From Falsochrobactrum shanghaiense (GTDB lineage Bacteria > Pseudomonadota > Alphaproteobacteria > Rhizobiales > Rhizobiaceae), in the NCBI RefSeq assembly GCF_003149535.1, contig NZ_QGDB01000004.1:2501-66500 (forward strand): a stretch of DNA of 64,000 bases. The letters run 5' to 3'. Numbering within the stretch: the first letter of the stretch is position 1; every line of letters starts with the position of its first letter. The notes below the pieces were generated by a model, which ran no database searches, was not told where the DNA came from, and saw only the letters and a program-made list of their open reading frames with translations. The position numbers and the translations under genes are program-made. Shown here piece by piece: positions 26,397 to 36,024 of this stretch.

Positions 26397-26439
26397 GCGC
26401 ATCCCGAAAAGTGTGGAACGGTTTTCGGAAAAGATGCGC
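26397..26439. repeat. Rhizobiales-type palindromic repeat between flgH and fliL
   Basis: GCGCATC (26397-26403) pairs with GATGCGC (26433-26439), and CCGAAAA (26404-26410) pairs with TTTTCGG (26422-26428). This is a family of intergenic palindromes widespread in Rhizobiales (from memory). It sits inside an otherwise tightly packed operon and could fold in the mRNA. Confidence 0.7.
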
Positions 26440-26473
26440 GTTAAAACAAAAACCTAAAGTGCAGATATGCTCC

Positions 26474-27202
26474 TTAGAAAGGAGAAACCTGATCGAGAAT
26501 CTGCTGGCCATAAGGCGGCTGCTGAACCTCGCTCAGACGCCCGCGACCGCCATAGGAAATACGCGCCTCGGCGATCTTGTCATAGGAAATCGTATTGTTG
26601 CCCGAAATGTCGCGCGGGCGAACCACGCCCACCACATTGAGAACCCGCAACTCGTTGTTCACGCGCACTTCCTGCGAGCCGCGAATGACCATATTGCCGT
26701 TGGGCAACGTGTCGGTCACGATGGCTGCGACCTGCAGACGGATTTCCTCGCTGCGCTCGATCGTGCCCTTGCCCTTCGACTTGCTGTCTGAATGGGTGTT
26801 GACCGATGCATCCATGTCGCCGCCTGCTCCGGCACCGGAAAAGCTGCTGGTCGAAAATGCGCCGCCCGCTCCGTAAATGCCTTTTGAAACGCGCTCGCGA
26901 TCCGTCTTGTTGTCCAGATTGGCCCGGTCGTTGATCGAGATCACGACCGTCAGCACATCGCCGGGTTCCGCCGCGCGCGGATCCTTGAAAAAATTGGTCG
27001 AACGCTGGTTCCACAATGAATAGGAAGCCTGGCCGGGATTGGCGGGATAGCCGCTATATCGCGAATTGTTCTCCAGCCCGAGATTGGCCGCGACCGGCGA
27101 AAGCGCGGGCGCACGGCCGATTTCTTCCGGGTGCGTGGCACAGCCTGCGAGAAGAGCCAGCGCTGCGACAGCAAGAAGGGATTTGTCGATATTTTTGCTC
27201 AT
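26474..27202 (-). CDS. flgH: Flagellar L-ring protein FlgH
   Basis: 242-residue outer-membrane lipoprotein forming the L ring. The lipobox LLAG-Cys21 follows a short signal peptide; the mature part has SLWNQRSTNFFKDPRA and DVLTVVISINDRANLDNKT, family motifs, and ends with SEVQQPPYGQQILDQ. It overlaps motE by 4 bases. Confidence 0.94.
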   Translation of the reverse strand: MSKNIDKSLLAVAALALLAGCATHPEEIGRAPALSPVAANLGLENNSRYSGYPANPGQASYSLWNQRSTNFFKDPRAAEPGDVLTVVISINDRANLDNKTDRERVSKGIYGAGGAFSTSSFSGAGAGGDMDASVNTHSDSKSKGKGTIERSEEIRLQVAAIVTDTLPNGNMVIRGSQEVRVNNELRVLNVVGVVRPRDISGNNTISYDKIAEARISYGGRGRLSEVQQPPYGQQILDQVSPF

Positions 27203-27756
27203 TGCACCGTATTCCCGGTTTCTGCCTGTGCACGCTGGTCTTGATTGGTTGCGGGCCTTGCGGCCGTTCGCTGCGAGCCGACGATGACGCGGGCAAGCCT
27301 TGCTGCCTCTTCGGGCGGCATTTCATTGAGAATAACGCTGGAGACGCGAGGATTGAGCTTGAGCAGTAGTGCTGCCGCCGCCTCGTCACCGATAAGGGTC
27401 ATCTGTGCGGCTGCCGCATCCGGTTTCATCTTGGAAATAATATCGACCAGCGAATCGCGCGCCTTGCTGACGAACTCATCGCGGCGCTTCAGCCAGATCT
27501 CATATTCCTTGCGCTTTTCTTCCAGCGCCTGCATCCGCTTCTCGACCTCGACCTTGAGATCGGCAAGCTGCTTGGCCTGAAGCGAATAGCGGGCATCGGC
27601 GGCCTGATCGTCGATATTGCCGCAAAAGGTGCGGATTTCATCGAGATTGCCCAATGGGGCAGATGTAGCGCCCCCTTGCGCAAGAGCCGGAAAACCCGTG
27701 CACACAAGAAGCGCAAGCACTGAACCGCAACGGATAATTGCTTTGGCTCTCATCAT
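27199..27756 (-). CDS. motE: MotE, periplasmic chaperone of MotC
   Basis: 185 residues with a signal peptide (ending ALAQG), a helical coiled-coil part (about 60-105, LKVEVEKRMQALEEKRKEYEIWLKR, which spans more than one turn set) and a MgtE-N-like segment at about 115-165 (AAAALLLKLNPRVSSVILNEMPPEEAARL). In Sinorhizobium MotE is a specific chaperone for MotC, and motC is present here. It lies between flgI and flgH, overlapping both by 4 bases, which matches the rhizobial order. Confidence 0.85.
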   Translation of the reverse strand: MMRAKAIIRCGSVLALLVCTGFPALAQGGATSAPLGNLDEIRTFCGNIDDQAADARYSLQAKQLADLKVEVEKRMQALEEKRKEYEIWLKRRDEFVSKARDSLVDIISKMKPDAAAAQMTLIGDEAAAALLLKLNPRVSSVILNEMPPEEAARLARVIVGSQRTAARPATNQDQRAQAETGNTVQ

Positions 27757-28982
27757 TGCACCACCAGTTCCGCGTGAAGCGCGCCCGATGTCTTGATTGC
27801 CTGAAGAATGGCGATGATGCCGGTGGGCTTCACACCGATCTGGTTAAGACCCTTCACCAAATTTTCCAGATTGGCCCCGGTCAATATACCGATCTTGGCA
27901 TTCTGCTCGGCAATTCCAATCTCGGTATTGGGTTCCATGGCGGTCACGCCATCGCTGAACGGCTCGGGCTGCACGACCATCGGCGTTTCCGTCACCCGCA
28001 CCGTCAGGCTGCCATGGCTGATCGCGACTTTGGAAATGCGTACTTTTTCTCCGATGACCACGGTGCCGGTGCGCTCGTCCACCACGACGCGCGCCACTTC
28101 GTCGGTGGTGATCGGCAGGCCCTCAAGCTCCGCAAGAAAGCGGGCGGCGGAAATGTTATTGGGCTTCACGAGACGGATCGTCTTGGCATCGCGTTCTCTG
28201 GCGACACCCTTGCCGTAACGGCGCTTGGCAAAAATATTGATCGTATCGGCCACGCGAACGGCAGTGGTGAAATCGGGATCGCGCAATTCGACTACCAATT
28301 CGTTTTTCTTGCCGAAATTGCCTGCAACCTCACGCTCCACCAACGCGCCATTGGGGATGCGCCCCGAAGTGGGCACGCCCTGCGTGACGCTTGCGGCATC
28401 ACCTTCAGCGGCGAAACCCGAAACGATCATATTGCCCTGCGCCACCGCATAGACCTGATTGTCAGCACCCATCAAGGGCGTCATGACCAGCGTGCCGCCT
28501 TGCAGCGATGTTGCATCGCCAAGCGACGAAACCGTAATATCGATGCGCGAACCCGCACCTGCGAACGCAGGCAGATTGGCGGTAACGATGACGGCGGCGG
28601 TGTTTTTGGAGCGGGTGGCGTTGCGCGGCGCGCTGATGCCCAGATTATCGAGCATGGCGCGCATGGACTGTTCGGTGAAGGGCGAATTGCGCAGGCTGTC
28701 GCCCGTCCCCTTGAGGCCGATCACCAGACCATAGCCGACAAGCTGGTTTTCACGCACGCCCTGAATGGTGGCTATATCCTTGAGGCGCGCGACCGCGCTG
28801 CCCCTGCCAAGCTCTGCATAGGCCATTTTGGAAGGATCACCGCCAGCGCCCAGCCAATCGGCATCCGCTTCCACGGCAGAACTGAATTCCTTCGCGTTTT
28901 TCGACGACTCGTCGGCAAACCCCGTCACAGGCGAAAGAACGAGGGCCAGAAGAGCAACCAGTGTGACGCATGTTTTTTTCAC
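27753..28982 (-). CDS. flgI: Flagellar P-ring protein FlgI
   Basis: 409-residue periplasmic P-ring subunit with a signal peptide (about 1-23). Family motifs include DIATIQGVRENQLVGYGLVIGL and SLGDATSLQGGTLVMTPL, and the C-terminal GVKPTGIIAILQAIKTSGALHAELVVQ, a hallmark. It needs FlgA for assembly, and flgA precedes it with a 4-base overlap. Confidence 0.95.
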   Translation of the reverse strand: MKKTCVTLVALLALVLSPVTGFADESSKNAKEFSSAVEADADWLGAGGDPSKMAYAELGRGSAVARLKDIATIQGVRENQLVGYGLVIGLKGTGDSLRNSPFTEQSMRAMLDNLGISAPRNATRSKNTAAVIVTANLPAFAGAGSRIDITVSSLGDATSLQGGTLVMTPLMGADNQVYAVAQGNMIVSGFAAEGDAASVTQGVPTSGRIPNGALVEREVAGNFGKKNELVVELRDPDFTTAVRVADTINIFAKRRYGKGVARERDAKTIRLVKPNNISAARFLAELEGLPITTDEVARVVVDERTGTVVIGEKVRISKVAISHGSLTVRVTETPMVVQPEPFSDGVTAMEPNTEIGIAEQNAKIGILTGANLENLVKGLNQIGVKPTGIIAILQAIKTSGALHAELVVQ

Positions 28983-29470
28983 TGCATCCCCACCTGAATC
29001 CGTCCATCGGCCAGCACGGTGCCGGACACGATAATGCCGCTGTCGATGTTGCGTATCTTGATGAAATCGCCCGCAGCACCCGATTCAAGCGGCGTCCCCA
29101 TGGCGGTAATGGTCAACATGCCCGACGTGAAAACCAGCGGCGCGGGTACGCCGCGCTTGACCAGTGACGGCTCGGCAAGGGCTGAAACGAGGATGGGCTT
29201 GCCGGGCAGCAGCGTCTTGCGCGCGACCTTGCCTGCGGCCTGATCGGGCGAGAGCACATATTGGTTTGCCGCTGGCGCATTTATATAGAAGTTCTTTTCC
29301 AAAAGCGCGGTATCGCTCACCACCTGCCCCGGATAAACGGTTGCCGAAGGCACGACGAAAGCGATGCGGTCGGCAGCGCCCGCTCCCGAAACCGCAGACA
29401 GGACAAGAACAGCGACAAGCGCCCAGCCTTTTTTGTGCAGCAATGGTTTCGCCCGTTTCATCACCATCAC
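28979..29470 (-). CDS. flgA: P-ring assembly chaperone FlgA
   Basis: 163 residues with a signal peptide (hydrophobic LVAVLVLSAV-like stretch, cut near GAGAA) and a SAF-type domain (GQVVSDTALLEKNFYI) as in FlgA. It helps FlgI assemble into the P ring. It is near the minimum size for the family, as is usual in rhizobia. The start could be one of three methionines in MMVMK. It lies two bases after flgG. Confidence 0.9.
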   Translation of the reverse strand: MMVMKRAKPLLHKKGWALVAVLVLSAVSGAGAADRIAFVVPSATVYPGQVVSDTALLEKNFYINAPAANQYVLSPDQAAGKVARKTLLPGKPILVSALAEPSLVKRGVPAPLVFTSGMLTITAMGTPLESGAAGDFIKIRNIDSGIIVSGTVLADGRIQVGMQ

Positions 29471-29472
29471 CG

Positions 29473-30261
29473 TCAGCGCAGGTTCTTCGACACGGTAGCG
29501 GCCATTTCATCAGCAGCCTGAATGACCTTGGAATTCATCTCGTAGGCGCGCTGCGCCGTGATGAGATCGGTGATCTCCTTGACCGGATCGACATTGGACG
29601 CTTCGAGATAGCCCTGTTTGATCGCGCCATAGCCGGGATCGCCCGGCACGCCGACAAGTGGCCCGCCCGACGCTTCGGTTTCGCGGTAAAGATTGCCGCC
29701 GAGCGGCTCAAGGCCCGCTTCATTGGTGAAATTGGCAAGAGTAAGCTGCCCCAGATCGACCTGATTGATCTCATCTTGCAACTTGGCGAAAACCTGACCG
29801 GTTTCTGTGACTGTCACTTCGATTGCCTCGGGCGGAATAGTGATCGCAGGCTCCACCGGATTGCCATCAAGCGTCACGAGTTGGCCGTCAGCATTCTTGT
29901 TGAATGCACCGGCGCGCGTGTAAAGCGTCTCGCCCGTGGGGCTCTGGATCTGGAACCAGCCCCGCCCCGTCAGCGCCACATCGAAGGGATTGCCGGTCTG
30001 GTTGAAGCTGCCCTGAAGATGCACGTTGCGTACTGCCGCCGTCTGCACGCCAAGCCCCACCAGCGCGCCTTCCGGAACGATGCTCTGATTGGCCCGATTG
30101 GGCACGCCTGCGGTGCGTTCGGACTGATAGAGCAGATCGGTGAACTCCGCGCGCGCGCGCTTGAAGCCGGTGGTGTTGATATTGGCAATATTATTGGCAA
30201 TCACTTCCAGATTGAGCTGCTGGGCGTTCATGCCGGTGGCGGCGATGGTGAGGGCTTTCAT
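29473..30261 (-). CDS. flgG: Distal rod protein FlgG
   Basis: 262 residues, the usual FlgG length. The N-terminal rod/hook motif reads [24 protein letters not shown], and the C-terminal helix [20 protein letters not shown]. It forms the distal rod that crosses the periplasm. It follows fliE after 48 bases. Confidence 0.95.
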   Translation of the reverse strand: MKALTIAATGMNAQQLNLEVIANNIANINTTGFKRARAEFTDLLYQSERTAGVPNRANQSIVPEGALVGLGVQTAAVRNVHLQGSFNQTGNPFDVALTGRGWFQIQSPTGETLYTRAGAFNKNADGQLVTLDGNPVEPAITIPPEAIEVTVTETGQVFAKLQDEINQVDLGQLTLANFTNEAGLEPLGGNLYRETEASGGPLVGVPGDPGYGAIKQGYLEASNVDPVKEITDLITAQRAYEMNSKVIQAADEMAATVSKNLR

Positions 30262-30309
30262 GATGCATCCTTGAACAGTTCAATCAATCAGGCGAACGGT
30301 CTGGAATCC

Positions 30310-30645
30310 TCAGATCGACATGCGGCTGATTTCGAGATAGGCCTGCACGATCTTGTCGCGGATCGCGATTGCCGTCTGGAGCGATTGCTCTGCTTCCATG
30401 ACGGAGCTGACCACATCACGCACCGGCGCGTCGCCCTTGATGCCCTGAATTGAAGTGGCTTCCGCCGCTTGCAGCTTCTGCCCCACCGAATCCGTCATCT
30501 GCGACAGCACTTCGCCAAACGAAGCGCCGGGAGCAGCAGGAACCGCCTGCGGCGCAGCAGTGGAACCCACGCCCTTTTCAGCGACGGTTTCAGACAGACG
30601 CGACAGGGCATTGCGCGCCGAAATGCTCATGATCGAGTCGTACAT
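30310..30645 (-). CDS. fliE: Hook-basal body protein FliE
   Basis: 111 residues. The FliE pattern [25 protein letters not shown] and [32 protein letters not shown] is complete. FliE links the MS ring to the proximal rod. The ATG overlaps the last base of the flgC stop (TAATG) and has GAGGAG before it. Confidence 0.94.
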   Translation of the reverse strand: MYDSIMSISARNALSRLSETVAEKGVGSTAAPQAVPAAPGASFGEVLSQMTDSVGQKLQAAEATSIQGIKGDAPVRDVVSSVMEAEQSLQTAIAIRDKIVQAYLEISRMSI

Positions 30646-31067
30646 TATGTGCTCCTCAGCATATCGATGGTCATGGAAATCAACTCGCGCGCCTGTTTGA
30701 CGACCTGCAAATTGGCTTCATAAGAACGGTTTGCTTCGCGCATATCCGCCATTTCAACAATCGTGTTGACGTTGGGATATTTGACATAGCCGCGCTCGTC
30801 CGCTGCCGGATGGCTCGGCTCATATTGCTCGATGAAGGGCGCTATATCCTTGCCGACTTCCGCCACCCGCACCTGTGCCGCGCCGGTGGCCTGCTCGACC
30901 TCGGTGCGAAACGACACCGTCTTGCGCTGATAGGGATCGGCATCCGCCGTCTTGGCGGTGGATTGGGCATTGGCAAGGTTTTCAGAAACAATGCGCAAGC
31001 GGGTCGACTGGGCCGAAAGGCCGGAAGCCGCAATTTTCAACGCGCTTTGCAAAGCGTCAGAAGACAT
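30645..31067 (-). CDS. flgC: Proximal rod protein FlgC
   Basis: 140 residues, typical for FlgC. The N-terminal motif is [15 protein letters not shown], and the C-terminal part has [24 protein letters not shown], the FlgC signature. The ATG at 31067 is used; the frame upstream reads through flgB. It lies two bases after flgB. Confidence 0.95.
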   Translation of the reverse strand: MSSDALQSALKIAASGLSAQSTRLRIVSENLANAQSTAKTADADPYQRKTVSFRTEVEQATGAAQVRVAEVGKDIAPFIEQYEPSHPAADERGYVKYPNVNTIVEMADMREANRSYEANLQVVKQARELISMTIDMLRST

Positions 31068-31069
31068 GG

Positions 31070-31450
31070 CTATCCCTTTGCGACCGACATCATCATGCGG
31101 TGAAACGACTTGATGATGCTTGTGTTGAGCGAATATTCGCGGGCAATCTCGCCAGCCTTCATCATCTCCTGCTCCACATCCACCGTATTGCCGGAATGGG
31201 TCTGCTCGCTGATGTCTTCGGGGCGCATTCGCACACCGGCAATGCCGTTCGCCTCCGCTTCCAGATGCTGCGGATTGGTCGCCGCCATAGTGAGCTGCGT
31301 CTTGTCCAGCACATCCGCAAAGGGCTGGACATCGCGCGCCCTGAAATCGGGCGTATTCGCATTGGCGACATTGCCTGCGACGGTGGCCTGTCTCACCGAC
31401 AACCACTGCGCCTGCCTTGCAGCCAGATCGAAAAGATGAATGGAGCTCAT
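31070..31450 (-). CDS. flgB: Proximal rod protein FlgB
   Basis: 126 residues. The N-terminal motif [20 protein letters not shown] is clear, as is the C-terminal region [20 protein letters not shown]. It builds the proximal rod with FlgC and FlgF. The ATG at 31450 is preferred; 17 upstream residues lack family likeness. It starts 66 bases after the preceding orf. Confidence 0.93.
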   Translation of the reverse strand: MSSIHLFDLAARQAQWLSVRQATVAGNVANANTPDFRARDVQPFADVLDKTQLTMAATNPQHLEAEANGIAGVRMRPEDISEQTHSGNTVDVEQEMMKAGEIAREYSLNTSIIKSFHRMMMSVAKG

Positions 31451-31516
31451 TGAGTATCCCGCCTTTACACCGGTGAAGCTAAAGGATGGAACTTGCGTCA
31501 AGCTTGCGAAGCTGTC

Positions 31517-32122
31517 CTATCTGCGCATCTCGATCACATCGCCTGACGAGGTTGTGAGCTGCCAAGAGCCTGCTTTGTGCGCAATGGACACCAGATGGCT
31601 CCCATCGGGCAGAAGCGAACCCTTTTCCACGAACCAGTAACCGGACGTATCCTCGATCATGGCCATGCCGCCCACCACATCGCGCAGCGCAAAGACCGGC
31701 TTTGGAAGAGGCTGGCCATCGCCGCCACCTTCGCTGTCCTTGCCAGCGCCGCTTCCTGGCAGGCCCTCGCCGTTCGACATGACCGATCCGGTCATGGTGT
31801 TGTCGATATCCTCGGTTTGGGCCGCCTGATCATTTGGCCGGAACGAAGGAAAGCGCCGCATCGTCTTCTGCTCCGAGCGATCAAGTGGATCTGTGACGCG
31901 GCTTTCGCTTTTCTCCACCGGATTGAGATCGACGCGCTGGAGATAGGCGATGAAGGGCAGCATCGCCGAACCCGCAGCCAGCGTGATCGCAGCGGCTTTC
32001 AGATAGCGATCTATCTTGCTTTGCGGCTTTTTTTCGCTCGCCACTGCCTCCACCTCGGCGGCCAGTTCGGCAAGAAGCTTCTTCTCGTCCGTCTGATGCG
32101 AAGCTTTCCTCATGGGTTTCAT
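31517..32122 (-). CDS. Conserved hypothetical flagellar-cluster membrane protein
   Basis: 201 residues. A charged N-terminus (about 1-40) precedes one membrane helix (about 43-62, AAAITLAAGSAMLPFIAYL), then a Ser/Gly/Asp-rich linker and a folded C-terminal part (about 145-201, FALRDVVGGMAMIED, then YWFVEKGSLLPDG). It probably has a periplasmic C-terminus. Its start overlaps the fliI stop by 4 bases, so it is made with fliI and flgB. I do not recognise its function. Confidence 0.72.
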   Translation of the reverse strand: MKPMRKASHQTDEKKLLAELAAEVEAVASEKKPQSKIDRYLKAAAITLAAGSAMLPFIAYLQRVDLNPVEKSESRVTDPLDRSEQKTMRRFPSFRPNDQAAQTEDIDNTMTGSVMSNGEGLPGSGAGKDSEGGGDGQPLPKPVFALRDVVGGMAMIEDTSGYWFVEKGSLLPDGSHLVSIAHKAGSWQLTTSSGDVIEMRR

Positions 32123-33468
32123 GCCTGTTTTTCTCCGCGCAGCGCTACAGCCAGATCATGATAGGGGTCTTCCGAAAGGCCGGTTTCCGGAGACTGTTGC
32201 AGGGCGTTATAAATGCGCGGCACAAGGTCAACCGCCTGATCCAGCAACTCGTCATGCCCTCGTTGATAGGCTCCGATGGCGCGCAGGTCGCGCGTCTCCT
32301 CGAAACGCGCGATCATGGCCCGCAACTGACCGGCGAGCTTGCGCTGGTCCGCCGTCCAGTTGTGCCGGGCCAGACGCGACACGGAGGCCGGAATATCGAC
32401 GGCAGGAAAGCGGCCTTGAGCTGCAATGGCGCGATCAAGCACGATATGGCCATCCAATGTGCCGCGAATAGTGTCGGATACCGGGTCGTTATGATCGTCG
32501 CCATCGACAAGCACCGAGTAGATGCCAGTAATGCTGCCGCCAGCCTCCGTTATGCCCGGACCGGCGCGTTCAAGCAGGCGCGGCAACTGGCTGAAAACGC
32601 TTGGCGGATAACCACGCGAAACCGGCGGCTCCTCGGCGGCAATCGCCACCTCGCGCGCGGCATGGGCAAAGCGGGTCACTGAATCGACGATCAAAAGCAC
32701 ATTCTGGCCAAGATCGCGAAAATATTCAGCAATGGCAGTTGCCGTATTGGGCGCAAGCCGCCGCATCATCGGGCTTTCGTCACCGGTCGCAACCACGGTA
32801 ACGGTCTTGTCGAGATGCCCTGCCAAAGTCTCTTCGAGCATCTCGCGCACTTCGCGCCCGCGCTCGCCCGTCAGCGCCAGCACCACCGTATCGAAATCGG
32901 CGGCGCGCGTCATCATGGCAAGCAGCGTCGATTTTCCCACGCCCGAGCCTGCAAAAATGCCGATGCGCTGCCCGAAGCAAAGCGGCGTGAAAATATCGAT
33001 CACATTGACGCCGGTGCGCAGGCCCTTGTCCACGCGCGCGCGCCGCAGCGCCGCCGGAGCGAGATTTTCGGAAGCCATCGGCTTTGTTCCGGGCTGCAAG
33101 GCGCCCTTGCCATCGACCGCCTGACCGAGCGCATTGATGACCCGCCCTTTCCATTGCGGAGCAGGGCGGATGCGTAACAACCCTTCCTCGAAAACGGCAG
33201 CGCCCAGCGATGGAATGATGCGGTCATCGAACGGTTTTACCAGCACCTGATTGTCGGCGACCCGGATGATTTCGGCCAGACTCTGCCGATCTTCGGCCCG
33301 GATCGCCACAACATCGCCCAGCCGCGCGTCACGCGACAGCCCGCGCACGGCAATTGCCGAACGCGAGACGTCGCAAACCGTCCCGCCAACGCCCACAATG
33401 GGTTTTGGGGCCACTGATTGCTGCCGCGCAAAAGCAGCAAGTCGCGCGAGGGGCAGATCAGGCGTCAT
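32119..33468 (-). CDS. fliI: Flagellar export ATPase FliI
   Basis: 449-residue F1-type ATPase that readies substrates for export. Walker A GSGVGKST is at 174-181, and the Walker B region LLIVDSVTRFAHAAREVA contains the family DSVTR element. Upstream in the protein are the beta-barrel N-terminal domain and GRVINALGQAVDGKG. It overlaps flgF and the following orf by 4 bases each. The candidate FliH is encoded at 21532. Confidence 0.95.
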   Translation of the reverse strand: MTPDLPLARLAAFARQQSVAPKPIVGVGGTVCDVSRSAIAVRGLSRDARLGDVVAIRAEDRQSLAEIIRVADNQVLVKPFDDRIIPSLGAAVFEEGLLRIRPAPQWKGRVINALGQAVDGKGALQPGTKPMASENLAPAALRRARVDKGLRTGVNVIDIFTPLCFGQRIGIFAGSGVGKSTLLAMMTRAADFDTVVLALTGERGREVREMLEETLAGHLDKTVTVVATGDESPMMRRLAPNTATAIAEYFRDLGQNVLLIVDSVTRFAHAAREVAIAAEEPPVSRGYPPSVFSQLPRLLERAGPGITEAGGSITGIYSVLVDGDDHNDPVSDTIRGTLDGHIVLDRAIAAQGRFPAVDIPASVSRLARHNWTADQRKLAGQLRAMIARFEETRDLRAIGAYQRGHDELLDQAVDLVPRIYNALQQSPETGLSEDPYHDLAVALRGEKQA

Positions 33469-34196
33469 CCGTTTCTGGAGCCCAGCGTCTTGATCGCTTC
33501 AGCGAGCGTATTTTCCTGCTGTGTCAGCAGATTATTGACCTGCTCGAAGGCGCGGCTGACGCTTATGAGCCGGGTCATCTCGGTCATGCCATCGACATTC
33601 GAGCCTTCGATTGCTCCCTGCACGACACCGGCGCTCATATCATCCACCACAGGCATGACGGGCTTGTCGGAGACGACGCCGGAATTACCGGCATAAGTCA
33701 GTTCCGCATCGGCGGGGATCGAATAAAGCCCGATTGCGCCGATCTGATTGCCGTTCTGATAGACCGCGCCATCAGAAGAAATTTTGGGCGCACCGCCATC
33801 AGGATCGAGCACGATGGGCGCGCCGCCGACATCGAGGATGGCGTTTCCGGAGACAGATACCAGTTCGCCCGTCGGCATCATCTTCATGCGGCCATCGCGC
33901 GTATAGACCTGCCCCTGCGGCGTTGCCACGGACATCCAGACATCCCCCTTGACGGCCACATCGAGCGGGTTGCCCGTCTCGATCAGCGGTCCTGCTTCAG
34001 TACGGATGAAACTTTTTCCGGCGCTGGCGAAATTCACATTCTCGCTGGCCTTGCCGGAGACGATCGTATCGAACTTGGTTCCTTCGCCGCGAAAGCCGGG
34101 CGTGGAAATATTCGCGACATTATGGGCGATCGCATTCATCCGCCGTTCCAGTGTGACCAGCGAGGAAAGCCCTACATAGATGGAATTATTCTGCAT
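33465..34196 (-). CDS. flgF: Rod protein FlgF
   Basis: 243 residues. The N-terminal rod motif MNAIAHNVANISTPGFRGEGTKF and the C-terminal EMTRLISVSRAFEQVNNL identify the FlgF/FlgG group; the NNSIYVGLSSLVTLERR start is FlgF-like. It forms the proximal rod. It follows the DUF1217 gene by 7 bases and overlaps fliI by 4. Confidence 0.92.
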   Translation of the reverse strand: MQNNSIYVGLSSLVTLERRMNAIAHNVANISTPGFRGEGTKFDTIVSGKASENVNFASAGKSFIRTEAGPLIETGNPLDVAVKGDVWMSVATPQGQVYTRDGRMKMMPTGELVSVSGNAILDVGGAPIVLDPDGGAPKISSDGAVYQNGNQIGAIGLYSIPADAELTYAGNSGVVSDKPVMPVVDDMSAGVVQGAIEGSNVDGMTEMTRLISVSRAFEQVNNLLTQQENTLAEAIKTLGSRNG

Positions 34197-34203
34197 CTTT
34201 CGC

Positions 34204-34992
34204 TCAACGTCCGCCCGGCTTGAAATTCTGCAATGTCATCAGGATATTGTCGGAAATGCCCACGCTCGACGCACCGCCCAGCAGCAGCGATGCAATCGAA
34301 GAGGGGCTGCTGGCATTCGGATTGTTCATCTCGTACATGGCCGTGAAGCGCGAAATGAGCTTGGACACATAATCGGGATCGGACATCTTGGAAAAATCGA
34401 TCTTGTCCTCGATCATCTTGGCCTGCTTGTCGATATCGGCATTCGAGATGGAGGATGGCCAGCCGAAAGTCGTCTGCACCATGGCCAGAAGAGCCCTGTC
34501 ACCCAAGATCTCGTAGGCATTGCTCAGCGTGGATGCCTTGCGCTCGAAATAAAGCGCCAGACGCACGCCTTCATTCTGGCTACCAGCATCAGCCTCAAGC
34601 GTCTGGCGAAGATATTTATCGACCACACCCTGCTGCACGGCACTACTTTGCGTGGCTTCCGCGCCTTTGCCGGTAAAGTCGAAGACGGTTGCGAATTCCT
34701 TGTAGCGCTTGTCGGCCAGCTTATTTGCCATGGCGTCGTCGCTTGTGACGCCTTCGGTCAGGACCTTGCGGACGAATGCCTTGGCAAAGGCCATATCTTC
34801 AAGGCCGAATGCCTTCATCGCATAATTATAAAGCCGCGTATCGGCCATGAAATCATCGACGGATTTCACATTGCCGATATTCTCCTTGTAATAGGCGGTT
34901 TCCCGTTCGACCAGCGGCTCCTTCGAGACACGCTGCAACGATCGCGCCATATCGGACGCGATCAGACGATAGCTCGTCATTGTATCGACCAT
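34204..34992 (-). CDS. DUF1217 flagellar-cluster protein
   Basis: 262-residue DUF1217 protein, found in flagellar clusters of rhizobia. It is helical, with SIDDFMAD-like KSVDDFMADTRLYNYAMKAFGLEDM and SNAYEILGDRALLAMVQTTFGWP as recognisable stretches. Its role is not established. It heads the long run down to fliP and diverges from motA. The ATG at 34992 has GGGG upstream and matches homologue starts as I recall them; ATGs at 34998 and 34980 are possible. Confidence 0.8.
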   Translation of the reverse strand: MVDTMTSYRLIASDMARSLQRVSKEPLVERETAYYKENIGNVKSVDDFMADTRLYNYAMKAFGLEDMAFAKAFVRKVLTEGVTSDDAMANKLADKRYKEFATVFDFTGKGAEATQSSAVQQGVVDKYLRQTLEADAGSQNEGVRLALYFERKASTLSNAYEILGDRALLAMVQTTFGWPSSISNADIDKQAKMIEDKIDFSKMSDPDYVSKLISRFTAMYEMNNPNASSPSSIASLLLGGASSVGISDNILMTLQNFKPGGR

Positions 34993-35150
34993 GCGCATAA
35001 CCCCGCTATTCTTCTGCTTCCTTATGCCGGGCCAAGCTTGTCCGAAGCTGATGCTCCTGCCAGTTCACAGCCATTGCGCCGTGCAAGCTTCGCGCAAGCC
35101 GCAGTCTCTAAATGTGCTCAAAGAAATTCTATCCACGGGAGTCTTGCGCT

Positions 35151-36023
35151 TTGGGCATTATCATCGGCCTCGCCATTACACTGGGCTGCATGCTGGGTGG
35201 TTTCATCGCCATGGGCGGCAATGTCAGCGTGCTTATCCAGCCGTGGGAATTCGTCATCATTCTGGGTGCAGCGCTGGGCACGTTTTTCATCGCCAATCCC
35301 TTCTCGCTCGTGAAAGATACGGGCCGCGCATGTGTGGAAGCTTTCACCAATGCCGTGCCCAAGCAGCGCGATTATCTCGACGTGCTGGGCCTGCTCTACA
35401 GCCTGATGCGCGAATTGCGCGCCAAGTCGCGCAACGAGGTGGAAATCCATATCGACAACCCGACCGAATCTCCAATCTTCCAAGCCTATCCAAGCATCCT
35501 CAAAAACGAAGACCTCATGCATTTCATCTGCGATTATTGCCGCCTCATCATCGTCGGCAATGTGCGCCCCTATGAGATCGAGGCGCTGATGGATGAGGAA
35601 ATCCACACGATTTCGCGCGACAAGCTGAAGCCCTATCAGGCGATGAACACCATCGCCGAAGCCCTGCCCGCGCTTGGCATCGTGGCCGCCGTTCTCGGCG
35701 TCATCAAGGCCATGGGCGCGCTCGACCAGTCGCCGGAAGTGCTGGGCCACCTGATCGGGGCCGCGCTGGTCGGCACTTTCGCCGGTATTTTCTTCTCCTA
35801 TGGCGTGGTGGGCCCCATCGCCGCCAAGATCAAATCCACGCGTGACAAGAAGAACCGTCTCTATGTCGTCGTGAAGCAAACCCTGCTTGCTTATATGAAC
35901 GGATCGCTGCCGCAGATCGCGCTCGAATATGGCCGCAAGACCATCTCCGCCTATGATCGACCCAGCATCGATGTGGTCGAGCAGGAGACCATGGCGACGA
36001 CGCCGATCCAGCAGGCAGCCTGA
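35151..36023 (+). CDS. motA: Flagellar motor stator protein MotA
   Basis: 290-residue stator subunit with four membrane helices. The N-terminus [22 protein letters not shown] and the later [25 protein letters not shown], with GALVGTF-like [18 protein letters not shown], mark MotA; the cytoplasmic loop carries the charged residues used against FliG. I choose the TTG at 35151, nine bases after GGGAG, because it gives the usual start and length; an ATG 39 bases upstream would add 13 unlike residues. It heads motA-fliM-orf-fliN-fliG-flhB; motB is in another operon. Confidence 0.92.
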   Translation: MGIIIGLAITLGCMLGGFIAMGGNVSVLIQPWEFVIILGAALGTFFIANPFSLVKDTGRACVEAFTNAVPKQRDYLDVLGLLYSLMRELRAKSRNEVEIHIDNPTESPIFQAYPSILKNEDLMHFICDYCRLIIVGNVRPYEIEALMDEEIHTISRDKLKPYQAMNTIAEALPALGIVAAVLGVIKAMGALDQSPEVLGHLIGAALVGTFAGIFFSYGVVGPIAAKIKSTRDKKNRLYVVVKQTLLAYMNGSLPQIALEYGRKTISAYDRPSIDVVEQETMATTPIQQAA

Positions 36024-36024
36024 C

